Source: an uncultured Clostridium sp.
Lineage (GTDB): Bacteria; Bacillota; Clostridia; Lachnospirales; Lachnospiraceae
NCBI GenBank assembly: GCA_947644195.1
Contig: CANRZB010000009.1
Location: 28,002-92,001, forward strand
DNA: 64,000 nucleotides
Direction: 5' to 3'
Part shown: one piece after another, positions 34,075-43,250 of the stretch
How positions within the stretch are numbered: the first letter of the stretch is position 1
How the letters are laid out: every line of letters starts with the position of its first letter
Made by a program: the position numbers and the translations under genes
Notes under the pieces: model-generated
Told to the model about the DNA's origin: nothing
The model's input: only the letters and a program-made list of their open reading frames with translations
Databases searched by the model: none

Positions 34075-35613
34075 ATGAAATTACCACAGTCAAGTGTAAT
34101 CGCAATACTAATTGCTTTTATTGCGTACCTGTTATTTATGATTGTTATTGGTGTGATCTGTATGAGGCGGACCAAGAATACGGAAGATTATTTCCTGGGT
34201 GGTCGTGGTTTAGGAGGCTGGGTTGCAGCATTGTCTGCGCAGGCATCTGATATGAGTGGTTGGCTTTTGATGGGACTGCCGGGTTCCATTTATGCGCTGG
34301 GAACCGGCCAGGCATGGATTGCCATTGGTTTGTTTTTGGGAACGGTGGCAAACTGGCTGCTGATCTCCAAGCGCTTGCGCCGTTACACGATAGTGGCGGA
34401 TAATGCGATGACATTACCGGAGTTTTTTGAGAAGAGATATCATGACAAAAAGAAGATTCTGCTGACGATTTCCTCTGTGGTAATCGTAATATTCTTTCTG
34501 GTCTATACTGCTTCTGCTCTGGCATCCGGTGGGAAGTTGTTTAATACCGTATTTGGCATTGATTATCATTATGCATTGGCGATTGGTGCGGTTGTTATAT
34601 TGGTCTATACCTTTATGGGAGGCTTCCTGGCGGTGTGTACCACGGACTTTATACAGGGATCCATGATGCTGATTGGTCTGTTGGCAGTGCCGATTCTGGC
34701 ATACGGGTTTATTGGCGGTGATTTTGCGGATAAGATCAGTGCTACGGATGTCGCTGGCGGATACCAGAATTATATGAGTTTGTTTATGAATGGCGAACGT
34801 CCCTATACCTTTGTAGAAATACTGTCTCAGTTGGCATGGGGTCTGGGATATTGTGGTATGCCTCATGTACTGGTGCGTTTTATGGCGATCAAGAGTGAAA
34901 AGGAAGTCAAAAAATCCAGTATCATTGCAATTACCTGGTGCTTTTTGTCACTGGCAGCAGCCTGCCTGATCGGAATCATCGGCAGGGCTTACCTGGCGCC
35001 GGAAGTGATTACCGATACGGAGAGCGTATTTATCCAGTTGATTGAGCGTGTCTTCACGAAAAACATTGCCGTTCCATTTATCGGCGGAATTTTCCTGTGT
35101 GGTATCCTGGCAGCTATTATGTCAACCGCAGATTCGCAGCTTTTGGTATGTGCTTCCTCGGTATCCAAGGATATCTTTAAGAATTTGATTAATCCAAAAG
35201 CAGATGACAAAAAGGTATTGCGGACAAGTCGTTTTACGGTTCTGGTCATTGCAGTTTTGGCATTTGTCATTGCCTGGGATCCGAACAGCAGTATTATGGA
35301 GTTGGTATCCGATGCCTGGGCCGGGTTAGGCGCAGCGTTTGGACCTGCGGTGGTATGTTCTCTGTTCTGGAAACGCACGAATCTGCCAGGGATGGTAGCG
35401 GGAATCGTTTCCGGTGGTTTGACGGTAATTATCTGGGATTATCTGCCTTTGATCGGTGGAAAGACGATCGGTGCTGCAACGGGTGTGTATTCCCTGCTGG
35501 TGGGATTTGCTGTCAGCATGGTTTTGATCGTGGTTGTCAGCCTGTGCACGAAAGCACCGGAAGCAGCTGTCCTGGAAGAATTTGAGAAAGTAAACAATTA
35601 CACGGAAAAATAA
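34075..35613 (+). CDS. sodium/solute symporter, PutP (proline) type
   Basis: Sodium-coupled transporter of about 512 aa with 12-13 hydrophobic helices. Features of the SSS family and PutP subgroup are TEDYFLGGRGLGGWVAALSAQASDMSGWLLMGLPG, a GLGYCGMPHVLVRFMAIKS stretch and ILAAIMSTADSQLLV. Proline is the likely substrate. Start 34075 is chosen because GGAGAG lies 7 bases upstream; an ATG at 34060 is an alternative adding five residues. A GGGATTACTT/AAGTAGTCCC hairpin follows. Confidence 0.9.
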   Translation: MKLPQSSVIAILIAFIAYLLFMIVIGVICMRRTKNTEDYFLGGRGLGGWVAALSAQASDMSGWLLMGLPGSIYALGTGQAWIAIGLFLGTVANWLLISKRLRRYTIVADNAMTLPEFFEKRYHDKKKILLTISSVVIVIFFLVYTASALASGGKLFNTVFGIDYHYALAIGAVVILVYTFMGGFLAVCTTDFIQGSMMLIGLLAVPILAYGFIGGDFADKISATDVAGGYQNYMSLFMNGERPYTFVEILSQLAWGLGYCGMPHVLVRFMAIKSEKEVKKSSIIAITWCFLSLAAACLIGIIGRAYLAPEVITDTESVFIQLIERVFTKNIAVPFIGGIFLCGILAAIMSTADSQLLVCASSVSKDIFKNLINPKADDKKVLRTSRFTVLVIAVLAFVIAWDPNSSIMELVSDAWAGLGAAFGPAVVCSLFWKRTNLPGMVAGIVSGGLTVIIWDYLPLIGGKTIGAATGVYSLLVGFAVSMVLIVVVSLCTKAPEAAVLEEFEKVNNYTEK

Positions 35614-35635
35614 TAGAAACCTTTGATAAAAAATG

Positions 35636-35673
35636 CGGGATTACTTTGGTTGAATAAGAGCGAAGTAGTCCCG
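35636..35673 (+). terminator. hairpin after the symporter gene
   Basis: CGGGATTACTT (35636-35646) pairs with AAGTAGTCCCG (35663-35673), one G-U. The T tail is weak (TTAT), so it may be a terminator or a processing site before the MerR gene. Confidence 0.5.
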
Positions 35674-35718
35674 TTATCCGTTGAAGCAGGCTCACTATGG
35701 CAGAAGGGAGGGCAGAAG

Positions 35719-36900
35719 ATGGAACCATCAGATTACTATACCTCTGGTGTTTTTGCTAAAATGGCACATATCTCTCTGCGGACAGTCCGTTATTACGATC
35801 AGCAGAATATATTGAAACCGACCTATGTCGCACCCAATGGACGACGGTATTACAGTGACCAGGATTTTGTTCGTCTGCAGCAGATTCTGTTGTTAAAGTA
35901 TCTGGGGTTTTCCCTGGAAGAAATCAAGGAACTGACGATTGCGGGACAGGACGAACGTGTTCTGGTTCATTCGTTGGAATTACAGCGAAAACTGGTACAG
36001 GACCAGATGGAGCATTTGAAGCTGGTGGAGCAGGCGTTACATGACATGTCCGAAGAATTGCGGCAGGATAAGGCAGTGGATTGGAGTGATATGCTGAATC
36101 TGATTCATTTGACTGGTATGGAGAACCGTCTGCAGACCCAATATCAGAATTCTACCAATATTTCTGCCAGAATTCGACTGCACAGTCTGTTTTCCAGGAA
36201 TCCAGAGGGCTGGTTTCCCTGGGTGTATGACCAGTGCGGCATCCGTTCGGGGATGCAGGTTTTGGAAGTGGGATGCGGCAATGGCAGATTGTGGGTCGAG
36301 AATCAATCCAGGCTGCCACAGGGAGTTCATGTCATTCTTTCAGATATTTCAGACGGCATGCTGCGGGATGTGAAACGGGATGCCGGATTGGAGGAAGGGG
36401 TTTTTGAATACCGTCAGTTTGATTGTGCAGATATTCCGTACCCAGATGCGTCTTTTGACCTGGTCATTGCCAACTACCTCCTATTTTACTGTGCAGATAT
36501 TCCAAATGTGTGTGCGGAGCTGTGCAGAGTGTTGAAACCGCAGGGCAGAGTGGTATGTGGCACATATGGTCCTGACCATATGAAAGAGGTTACCGATTTG
36601 GTCCGGGCGTTTGATGACCGGATTACGCTGTCCTCAGATGCCTTGTATGATCGTTTTGGCAGGGAAAACGGTGGGGAGCAGTTACGGAATTATTTTACCC
36701 AGGTAGAATGGAGAGGATATAACGACTGCCTGGAAGTCGATCAGCCTGAACTGTTGATTGAGTATATTTTATCTTGTCATGGAAACCAGAATTCGTATAT
36801 TTTAGACCGTTATCAGAAATTCCGGGCGTTCGTGGCGGGGAGAATTGGAAAAAAGTTTCATATAACGAAGGATGCTGGGGTATTTATTGGACAAAAATGA
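35719..36900 (+). CDS. MerR-family regulator fused to a SAM-dependent methyltransferase
   Basis: A 393-aa two-domain protein. Residues 5-75 are a MerR winged helix (TSGVFAKMAHISLRTVRYYDQ, then GRRYYSDQDFVRLQQILLLK), followed by a dimerisation coiled coil to about residue 120. The C-terminal part is a class I methyltransferase with motif I VLEVGCGNGRLW and a downstream DLVIANYLLFY segment. Start 35719 has AGAAGGGAGG upstream. The methyltransferase domain may act as the effector-binding part or modify a ligand; the target is unknown. A MerR-geometry promoter lies 28 bases after its stop, in front of rmlA, so it may control the rhamnose operon. Confidence 0.88.
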   Translation: MEPSDYYTSGVFAKMAHISLRTVRYYDQQNILKPTYVAPNGRRYYSDQDFVRLQQILLLKYLGFSLEEIKELTIAGQDERVLVHSLELQRKLVQDQMEHLKLVEQALHDMSEELRQDKAVDWSDMLNLIHLTGMENRLQTQYQNSTNISARIRLHSLFSRNPEGWFPWVYDQCGIRSGMQVLEVGCGNGRLWVENQSRLPQGVHVILSDISDGMLRDVKRDAGLEEGVFEYRQFDCADIPYPDASFDLVIANYLLFYCADIPNVCAELCRVLKPQGRVVCGTYGPDHMKEVTDLVRAFDDRITLSSDALYDRFGRENGGEQLRNYFTQVEWRGYNDCLEVDQPELLIEYILSCHGNQNSYILDRYQKFRAFVAGRIGKKFHITKDAGVFIGQK

Positions 36901-36928
36901 CAAAAATAGAAAATAATAAAAAAAGTAC

Positions 36929-36959
36929 TTGAAGGTAACGTTACGTTACCTTTTATAAT
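36929..36959 (+). promoter_or_regulatory. MerR-type promoter and operator of the rml operon
   Basis: -35 TTGAAG (36929-36934) and -10 TATAAT (36954-36959) are 19 bases apart, the over-long spacing typical of MerR-activated promoters. The spacer is filled by a perfect dyad with arms AAGGTAACGT and ACGTTACCTT around one central base (36932-36952). Confidence 0.85.
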
Positions 36960-37001
36960 GAATATAGTTTCAAGTAGGGGAATCACAGAAAGGTGGACCA
37001 T

Positions 37002-37898
37002 ATGAAAGGAATCATACTAGCAGGTGGATCGGGTACTCGGTTGTATCCGTTGACCATGGTTACCAGTAAACAGCTGTTGCCCATTTATGACAAGCCGATG
37101 ATCTATTATCCGATGTCTGTATTGATGAATTCCGGGATTCGGGATATTCTGATTATTTCGACACCTCAGGATACACCGCGGTTTGAGGAGCTTTTGGGAG
37201 ATGGGCATCAGTTTGGTGTCAATCTGTCGTATGCGGTACAGCCAAGCCCCGATGGACTGGCGCAAGCTTTTATTATTGGAGCGGATTTTATCGGTGATGA
37301 CAATGTGGCGATGGTGCTGGGGGATAATATTTTTGCAGGCCATGGCTTAAAGAAGCGTTTAAAAGGAGCTGTTGAAAACGCAGAATCCGGCAGAGGCGCC
37401 ACGGTATTTGGGTATTATGTGGACGACCCGGAGCGGTTTGGCATTGTGGAATTTGACCGGGAAGGGAAAGCGGTTTCCATTGAGGAAAAACCAGAACATC
37501 CCAAGAGTAACTATTGTGTGACCGGTCTCTATTTTTATGACAATCATGTGGTGGAATATGCCAAAGATTTGAAGCCTTCTGCCCGCGGGGAATTGGAAAT
37601 TACGGATTTGAACCGGGTTTATCTGGAACAGGGCAACCTGAATGTGGAACTGCTCGGACAGGGATTTACCTGGCTGGATACGGGAACGCATGAAAGTCTG
37701 GTGGAGGCGACTTCGTTTGTCAAGACCGTGGAGCAGCACCAGCATCGTAAGATTGCCTGTCTGGAAGAAATTGCTTATCTGAATGGATGGATTTCCAAAG
37801 AGGAAGTGATGAAAGTGTTTGAATTGTTAAAGAAGAATCAGTACGGACAGTATCTAAAAGATGTATTGGATGGTAAGTATCAGGAAAACTTATATTAA
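37002..37898 (+). CDS. rmlA: glucose-1-phosphate thymidylyltransferase
   Basis: First step of dTDP-L-rhamnose synthesis: dTTP and glucose-1-phosphate give dTDP-glucose. 298 aa with the nucleotide-binding opening [35 protein letters not shown] and the later [20 protein letters not shown] and [13 protein letters not shown]. The start has GAAAGGTGG upstream. It is the first gene of rmlA-rmlB-rmlD-rmlC, headed by the MerR-type promoter. Product feeds cell-wall or surface polysaccharide. Confidence 0.96.
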   Translation: MKGIILAGGSGTRLYPLTMVTSKQLLPIYDKPMIYYPMSVLMNSGIRDILIISTPQDTPRFEELLGDGHQFGVNLSYAVQPSPDGLAQAFIIGADFIGDDNVAMVLGDNIFAGHGLKKRLKGAVENAESGRGATVFGYYVDDPERFGIVEFDREGKAVSIEEKPEHPKSNYCVTGLYFYDNHVVEYAKDLKPSARGELEITDLNRVYLEQGNLNVELLGQGFTWLDTGTHESLVEATSFVKTVEQHQHRKIACLEEIAYLNGWISKEEVMKVFELLKKNQYGQYLKDVLDGKYQENLY

Positions 37899-37970
37899 TA
37901 CATTGCGTTTGGGCGCTGTCAGATGTAATGTAGTGAAGAAATAGAATACAGTGCAGAAAAGAGGATGGAT

Positions 37971-38990
37971 ATGAATATTATTGTGACGGGTGGAGCAGGA
38001 TTTATCGGGAGTAATTTTATCTTTTATATGTTAGAGAAGCATCCGGATTACCGTATCATTTGTCTGGACTGCCTGACGTATGCAGGAAATTTATCTACTC
38101 TGGAACCAGTGATGGATCAGCCGAATTTCCGGTTTGTCAAGGAGAGCATTACAGATCGTGAGGCGGTGTACCGTTTGTTTGAAGAGGAAAAGCCGGATAT
38201 TATTGTGAATTTTGCAGCAGAAAGCCATGTGGACCGTTCTATTGAGGATCCGGAGGTGTTTTTGCGGACGAATATTCTGGGAACTGCTGTATTGATGGAC
38301 GCCTGCCGGAAATATGGAATCAAACGGTATCATCAGGTATCCACGGATGAGGTATATGGCGATCTTCCATTAGACCGTCCAGATCTGTTCTTTACGGAGG
38401 AAACTCCGATTCATACCAGCAGTCCGTATAGTTCATCCAAAGCATCGGCGGATCTGTTGGTGCTGGCGTACTATAGAACCTATGGGCTTCCGGTAACGAT
38501 CAGCCGTTGTTCCAATAATTACGGTCCTTATCATTTTCCGGAAAAACTGATTCCATTGATGATTGCCAATGCCTTAAATGACAAGCCGCTTCCAGTTTAC
38601 GGCAAGGGGGAAAATGTGCGTGACTGGCTGTATGTGGAGGATCACTGCAAGGCAATTGACCTGATTATTCACGATGGCCGTGTCGGGGAAGTCTATAATA
38701 TTGGCGGACACAATGAAATGACCAATATTGATATCGTGAAGATTATCTGCAAAGAGCTGGGCAAGCCGGAAAGCTTAATTACGTATGTCTCTGACCGGAA
38801 AGGGCATGACATGCGGTATGCGATTGATCCAACGAAGATTCATAAGGAGTTGGGATGGCTGCCGGAAACGAAATTTGCGGACGGAATTAAAAAGACCATT
38901 CAGTGGTATCTGGATCATAAGGAGTGGTGGGAGACTATTATTTCCGGAGAGTATCAGAACTATTATGAGCAAATGTATGGAAACCGCTAA
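37971..38990 (+). CDS. rmlB: dTDP-glucose 4,6-dehydratase
   Basis: Second step of dTDP-L-rhamnose synthesis. 339-aa NAD-dependent short-chain dehydrogenase: NAD motif GGAGFIGSNF near the start, FAAESHVDRSI, the STDEVYGDL stretch, the catalytic YxxxK as YSSSKASAD, and RCSNNYGPYHFPEKLIP. Start 37971 is preferred (AAAAGAGG upstream at good distance); 37965 adds two residues. It is separated from rmlD by a 281-base gap with an inverted-repeat element. Confidence 0.96.
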   Translation: MNIIVTGGAGFIGSNFIFYMLEKHPDYRIICLDCLTYAGNLSTLEPVMDQPNFRFVKESITDREAVYRLFEEEKPDIIVNFAAESHVDRSIEDPEVFLRTNILGTAVLMDACRKYGIKRYHQVSTDEVYGDLPLDRPDLFFTEETPIHTSSPYSSSKASADLLVLAYYRTYGLPVTISRCSNNYGPYHFPEKLIPLMIANALNDKPLPVYGKGENVRDWLYVEDHCKAIDLIIHDGRVGEVYNIGGHNEMTNIDIVKIICKELGKPESLITYVSDRKGHDMRYAIDPTKIHKELGWLPETKFADGIKKTIQWYLDHKEWWETIISGEYQNYYEQMYGNR

Positions 38991-39004
38991 AGTGGTGTTT
39001 CTAG

Positions 39005-39163
39005 TACAACGAAAATTAAGTTTTGGATAGTTTGACGCAGAATGTTTTTCTGAGAGTGCGGCTTCACAAACACAGGTGTAGCGGTGGCTACATCGAGGCT
39101 TGGGGAGTTGTGCTATCGGAAAAACAGGCAAGTCAGACCGCCAATTACTTAATATTCGTTGTA
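39005..39163 (+). repeat. 159-bp element with 16-base terminal inverted repeats
   Basis: TACAACGAAAATTAAG (39005-39020) is the near-perfect reverse complement of CTTAATATTCGTTGTA (39148-39163, one mismatch). Between them are a small hairpin, TGTAGC-GGTG-GCTACA, and other pairing sequence; no gene. A shortened relative lies at 32475-32547. It could be a MITE-like insertion or a processed RNA element inside the rml operon. Confidence 0.6.
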
Positions 39164-39271
39164 TTAGGAGTGTGTTGCGCAGGAGCAGCGATAGAGAGAT
39201 TGGATTTATTTAGAAGTATGGCGTGGTAACGGTGGTTGCCAAGATTTTGAAAGCAGGGATGGAGGGATTGG

Positions 39272-40213
39272 ATGAAAGTCTTAGTGACAGGGGTAGGAGG
39301 GCAGCTAGGGCATGATGTTGTCAATGAATTGTCGCGACGGGGACACGAAGGTGTGGGCAGCGATATTGCATCGGTTTACCAGGGGATACAGGACGGATCG
39401 CCGGTAACCAGGGCAGAGTATTATTGTCTGGATATTACGGATGCCGAGCGGGTGTTCCAGGTGGTAGAAGAGGTAAAACCGGATGCAGTCATGCACTGTG
39501 CTGCCTGGACAGCGGTAGATGCGGCGGAGGAAGAAGAAAATCGCGATACCGTATGGCAGGTCAACGCCAAGGGAACGGAAAATATCAGTCTTGCCTGCAA
39601 AAAACGGGATATTCCTCTGTTATATCTGAGTACGGATTATGTCTTTGATGGACAGGGGGAGGAGCCGTGGAAGCCAGACTGCCAGGATTACCGACCTCTG
39701 AATGTCTATGGGCAGACGAAATTAGAGGGTGAAAAGGCAGTGTCCCATTTGTTGGACAAATATTTTATTGTCCGTATCGCCTGGGTGTTTGGAAAAAATG
39801 GCAAAAATTTTATTAAGACGATGCTACAGGTGGCGAAGACGCACGACCAACTTACTGTAGTGGATGATCAGATTGGCACGCCCACCTATACCTTTGATCT
39901 GGCACGTTTGTTAGTGGATATGATGGAGACGGAGCGGTATGGTTACTATCATGTGACGAATGAGGGCGGCTATATCAGTTGGTATGATTTTACCAAAGAA
40001 ATCTTCCGGCAGGCAGTGGCAATGGGCAGAACCGAATATGATGAGTCGCATGTAACGGTCAGACCGGTCACGACGCAGGAATATGGTTTATCGAAAGCGG
40101 TCAGGCCGTTCAATAGCCGTCTGGATAAGAGCAAGTTGGTTGAGCAGGGTTTTACGCCACTGCCGACGTGGCAGGATGCATTAGGACGCTATCTGCGGGA
40201 AATTGAATTTTAA
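39272..40213 (+). CDS. rmlD: dTDP-4-dehydrorhamnose reductase
   Basis: Last step of dTDP-L-rhamnose synthesis, NAD(P)H-dependent. 313 aa; Rossmann motif TGVGGQLGHDV, HCAAWTAVDAAE, LSTDYVFDG, YGQTKLEGE with the catalytic Tyr and Lys, then VRIAWVFG. The start has GGGATGGAGGG upstream. It overlaps no gene; rmlC begins 52 bases after the stop. Confidence 0.95.
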   Translation: MKVLVTGVGGQLGHDVVNELSRRGHEGVGSDIASVYQGIQDGSPVTRAEYYCLDITDAERVFQVVEEVKPDAVMHCAAWTAVDAAEEEENRDTVWQVNAKGTENISLACKKRDIPLLYLSTDYVFDGQGEEPWKPDCQDYRPLNVYGQTKLEGEKAVSHLLDKYFIVRIAWVFGKNGKNFIKTMLQVAKTHDQLTVVDDQIGTPTYTFDLARLLVDMMETERYGYYHVTNEGGYISWYDFTKEIFRQAVAMGRTEYDESHVTVRPVTTQEYGLSKAVRPFNSRLDKSKLVEQGFTPLPTWQDALGRYLREIEF

Positions 40214-40265
40214 ATTTTTCAATTTTCTAGGAGGAAAAGATGATACAAAAGGAGAGGAACATGTT

Positions 40266-40874
40266 ATGGGACAGATTAAAGTAGAAAAGAATGTTGGCGG
40301 TATTCAAGGATTATGCGTGATTGAGCCTAAAGTTTTCCGGGATAACCGTGGATATTTTGTGGAGATTTATAATCAGAGGGATATGGAGGCGGAAGGGCTG
40401 GATATGGTCTTCGTTCAGGATAACCAGTCTAGTTCGACGAAAGGCGTATTGCGCGGCTTACATTTTCAAAAGGAATTTCCACAGGGGAAGCTGGTTCGTG
40501 TCAACCGAGGAAGGGTTTATGATGTGGTAGTTGATTTGCGGTCAGAGAGTGAAACATTTGGAAAATGGTATGGGGTGGAGCTGTCGGAAGATAATTTCAA
40601 GCAGTTTTATGTTCCACAGGGGTTTGCCCACGGATATTTTGTGTTGTCGAATGTTGCAGAATTCTGTTATAAGTGTACCGATTTTTATCATCCGGGCGAT
40701 GAGGGCGGTCTGGCCTGGAACGACCCAGAGATCGGAATTGAATGGCCAGAATTGGAGGGAGTGTATCCGGGGAATGCCTCGGCAGAAGGATATACGATGT
40801 CTGATGGCACAAAGTTAAATATGATTGAAAGAGACCAGCAGTGGGGGACGTTGCAGAATACTTTTCGTTTCTGA
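40266..40874 (+). CDS. rmlC: dTDP-4-dehydrorhamnose 3,5-epimerase
   Basis: Third enzyme of dTDP-L-rhamnose synthesis. 202-aa cupin with FRDNRGYFVEIYNQ, QDNQSSSTKGVLRGLHFQ (catalytic His region), RGRVYDVVVDLR, PQGFAHGYFVLS and YKCTDFYHPGDEGGLAWNDPEI. Start 40266 fits AGGAGAGG upstream; the open frame from 40203 overlaps the rmlD end and is unlikely. The gene order A-B-D-C completes the pathway. Confidence 0.95.
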   Translation: MGQIKVEKNVGGIQGLCVIEPKVFRDNRGYFVEIYNQRDMEAEGLDMVFVQDNQSSSTKGVLRGLHFQKEFPQGKLVRVNRGRVYDVVVDLRSESETFGKWYGVELSEDNFKQFYVPQGFAHGYFVLSNVAEFCYKCTDFYHPGDEGGLAWNDPEIGIEWPELEGVYPGNASAEGYTMSDGTKLNMIERDQQWGTLQNTFRF

Positions 40875-41010
40875 TTTCTGGGGCAAAGTTCTTTTGATCC
40901 GGCTGGTGCACAATTCATGTGCTGGTTTCCCAGCATCGTTAGAAAGGTATAGGAGCTCGGATGCCGTCATAGAATGGGAACATAACAAAGAGATATGGTA
41001 GGAATCAGAA

Positions 41011-42678
41011 ATGGCTAGAGTCATCGTGCGGTATCATGGAGATTTGACGGAGGCGTTGTCCGGTTTTGTGGACACGACTGTAGTGGAATTGTTTCATCAG
41101 TATGCAATTGTCACATTGCCGGAGAGTGCTTTATCCGACTTGGCAGCGTTGCCGGAGGTAGAATATATAGAACCGCCGGAAACGCTGTTTTTTGATTTGC
41201 AGAATGGGCGGAATATTTCCTGCATAAACCGTGTGCAGGTGGAACCAGGACAGGGAGGTACCGTGGGAAGACCGGACAGCCGTTCGGAAAATTTGTCGGG
41301 TTCTGGCGTGTTGGTGGCTGTCTTGGACAGCGGAATCGACTATGCCCATCCGGGATTCCGCAATGAAGATGGTACAACGCGGATACGGTATCTGTGGGAT
41401 CAGACGGTACCGGAGGAGCGGGCACAGGGCAGACGTCCCGAACGGTATGATATGGGGGCGGAGTATACGGCAGAGGATATTGACGAGGCACTGGCGGCAC
41501 CGGTAGGAGAACGAAGCAGAATTGTGCCGACAACGGACAGCCGTACCGGGCATGGCACAGCGGTAGCCGGGATAGCAGCCGGGAATGGCAGAGGGTCGAC
41601 AGGCAGACGGTATCGGGGTATTGCAATAGAAAGCGAATTACTGATCGTTAAATTAGGAAATAGCGGGGATGGATTTTCGCGGACCACGGAAGTGATGATG
41701 GGGTTAGATTATGTGCTGCGTAAAGCTCTGGAATTACAGAAACCAGTCAGTATTAATATGAGTTTTGGGAACAATTATGGCCCCCATAACGGGGAATCCC
41801 TGTTTGAAAATTTTATTACGGAATTGAACGGAGTCTGGAAAAATGTGATCGTCATTGCGACAGGGAATGAGGGGGATAAACGGCATCATGCGTCAGCCGT
41901 GTTGGAGCAGCAAACCATGGAAATCCCATTTGCTGTGGCAGAGGGGGAGCTCGGATTTACGATTCAGATCTGGAAACAGTATGTCGATCAGATCCAGATT
42001 ACGGTGCAGTCCCCCTCTGGACAGCGTTACCGGGTCCCGGATGTGCCGGGAGAGAGGACGGATGGCGATGTGCAGCTTTACTATGGGGAACCTTCTCCGT
42101 ACCGCATGATTCAGGAGGTCTATATCCGGTTGCGACCACGGAGCAGTGGCACGGTAGAATCCGGGGTCTGGACAATTGTGATGGATCCGGTGGTGATCAA
42201 GGATGGCAGGGTGGAACTGTGGATGTCAGGCTCGGAGGTGGTTGGCCGTTCGACAGGATTCTTGCAGCCGGAAGTAGAAACGACCATGACGATTCCTTCC
42301 ACAACGAATAAGGTTATATCCGTGGGGGCCTATGACGCTGCTACAGATACGGTTGCTGCCTTTTCGGGCAGGGGCAGGACGGCGGACGGCAGGCTGGGAG
42401 TTACACTGGTAGCGCCGGGAGTGGATGTGCATTGCCCTGCGCCCGGCGGAGGGTATACGGACCAGACAGGAACTTCGATGGCGGCTCCCTTTGTGGCCGG
42501 ATCGGCAGCACTCATGATGGAGTGGGGAATTGTCCGGGGGAATGATCCGTATCTGTATGGGGAGAAGATTAAGGCGTATCTCATGAATGGCGCCCGGAGG
42601 CTGACAGGGCAGCAGCGGCTGCCGGATGTGACGGCGGGGTGGGGCGCATTGTGTCTGAGGGATAGTTTGCCAGGGTGA
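41011..42678 (+). CDS. CspA-like S8 serine peptidase (subtilase)
   Basis: A 555-aa subtilisin-type protease without a signal peptide, of the CspA-like group that includes germination proteases of Clostridia. The catalytic triad is complete: Asp106 (VAVLDSGIDYAHPG), His181 (GHGTAVAGIAAG) and Ser489 (GTSMAAPFVAG). Asn in IATGNEGD forms the oxyanion hole. The N-terminal 90 residues form a short prodomain-like region, and a beta-rich insert (residues about 300-430) separates oxyanion Asn and Ser, typical of the group. Whether it acts in germination is unknown. Its last 45 bases are echoed twice further downstream, suggesting that paralogous copies once stood there. Confidence 0.88.
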   Translation: MARVIVRYHGDLTEALSGFVDTTVVELFHQYAIVTLPESALSDLAALPEVEYIEPPETLFFDLQNGRNISCINRVQVEPGQGGTVGRPDSRSENLSGSGVLVAVLDSGIDYAHPGFRNEDGTTRIRYLWDQTVPEERAQGRRPERYDMGAEYTAEDIDEALAAPVGERSRIVPTTDSRTGHGTAVAGIAAGNGRGSTGRRYRGIAIESELLIVKLGNSGDGFSRTTEVMMGLDYVLRKALELQKPVSINMSFGNNYGPHNGESLFENFITELNGVWKNVIVIATGNEGDKRHHASAVLEQQTMEIPFAVAEGELGFTIQIWKQYVDQIQITVQSPSGQRYRVPDVPGERTDGDVQLYYGEPSPYRMIQEVYIRLRPRSSGTVESGVWTIVMDPVVIKDGRVELWMSGSEVVGRSTGFLQPEVETTMTIPSTTNKVISVGAYDAATDTVAAFSGRGRTADGRLGVTLVAPGVDVHCPAPGGGYTDQTGTSMAAPFVAGSAALMMEWGIVRGNDPYLYGEKIKAYLMNGARRLTGQQRLPDVTAGWGALCLRDSLPG

Positions 42679-43156
42679 GGCGCCAGATAAAGGGTTTGAA
42701 GCTAAGAATGGAAAGGAAGTATCATGTGAGGTAATGATACTTTCTTTTCCTATTTGGGGGAATGAAATGATATATACCTTATTATTTATTATGTTTTTTG
42801 TTTATTTTGCTGATTTATATAAAAATTATGTAGGAGTTTTCAATAATTGAAGGTATAATAGTTATGAATAATATTGCCTTTATATGGAAAAGTTTTTATA
42901 GTATACAATATAATTTAGGAAGGAGGCTGCATAAATGCCAGTTTTCACATACAATGACCAATTAAGAAATTTATTAGCAGATGTGGAATGTGTACTTGCC
43001 TTTAACACGGCGGCAGATTTTTTGGGACTAACAAATGGTGGGTATAGATCAGCAGCACAGATATTTGTCAATAAAAAGCAAGATATAGATGGGACGGAAC
43101 AGATTTTGGTGCCATTTCTTGAGAAACTTGCGTGTGAAGAACGAAACGGACTATTG
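42635..43156 (+). repeat. left copy of a long direct repeat flanking the STAND island
   Basis: Starts in the last codons of the subtilase gene, spans its terminator and the promoter region, and ends inside the antitoxin-like frame. The right copy is at 51253-51787. Copies are clearly homologous with scattered substitutions and small indels, so the duplication is not recent. Confidence 0.85.
42710..42752 (+). terminator. terminator after the CspA-like subtilase
   Basis: A stem of GGAAAGGAAGTATCAT (42710-42725) with ATGATACTTTCTTTTCC (42734-42750). The equivalent hairpin is preserved in the right repeat. Confidence 0.7.
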
Positions 43157-43174
43157 GTGTATCATAATACTTGA
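42935..43174 (+). pseudogene. truncated AbiEi-like antitoxin gene (left repeat copy)
   Basis: The first 74 codons are nearly identical to the intact gene at 51566. The frame then leaves homology (after CEERNGLL) and stops five residues later. The lost half is replaced by the promoter of the STAND operon. AGGAAGGAGG precedes the start. Probably a by-product of island insertion; whether the 79-aa fragment is made is unknown. Confidence 0.75.
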
Positions 43175-43199
43175 CATTTCCACTTCGCAGATTTATAAA
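43171..43199 (+). promoter_or_regulatory. promoter of the STAND NTPase operon
   Basis: TTGACA (43171-43176), a 17-base spacer and TATAAA (43194-43199), overlapping the stop of the truncated antitoxin frame. It lies about 50 bases before the first large gene and just inside the island. Confidence 0.8.
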
Positions 43200-43250
43200 A
43201 AATGTTGTGGTGTACTGTATTTTTACACTTATCTCGAAAGGGCTTTTATT

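Noticed and set aside
43089..43250. Upstream extension of the SMEK-like protein
   Set aside because: It lies in the direct repeat and over the promoter, in another frame of the truncated antitoxin gene; the ATG at 43251 has a ribosome site.
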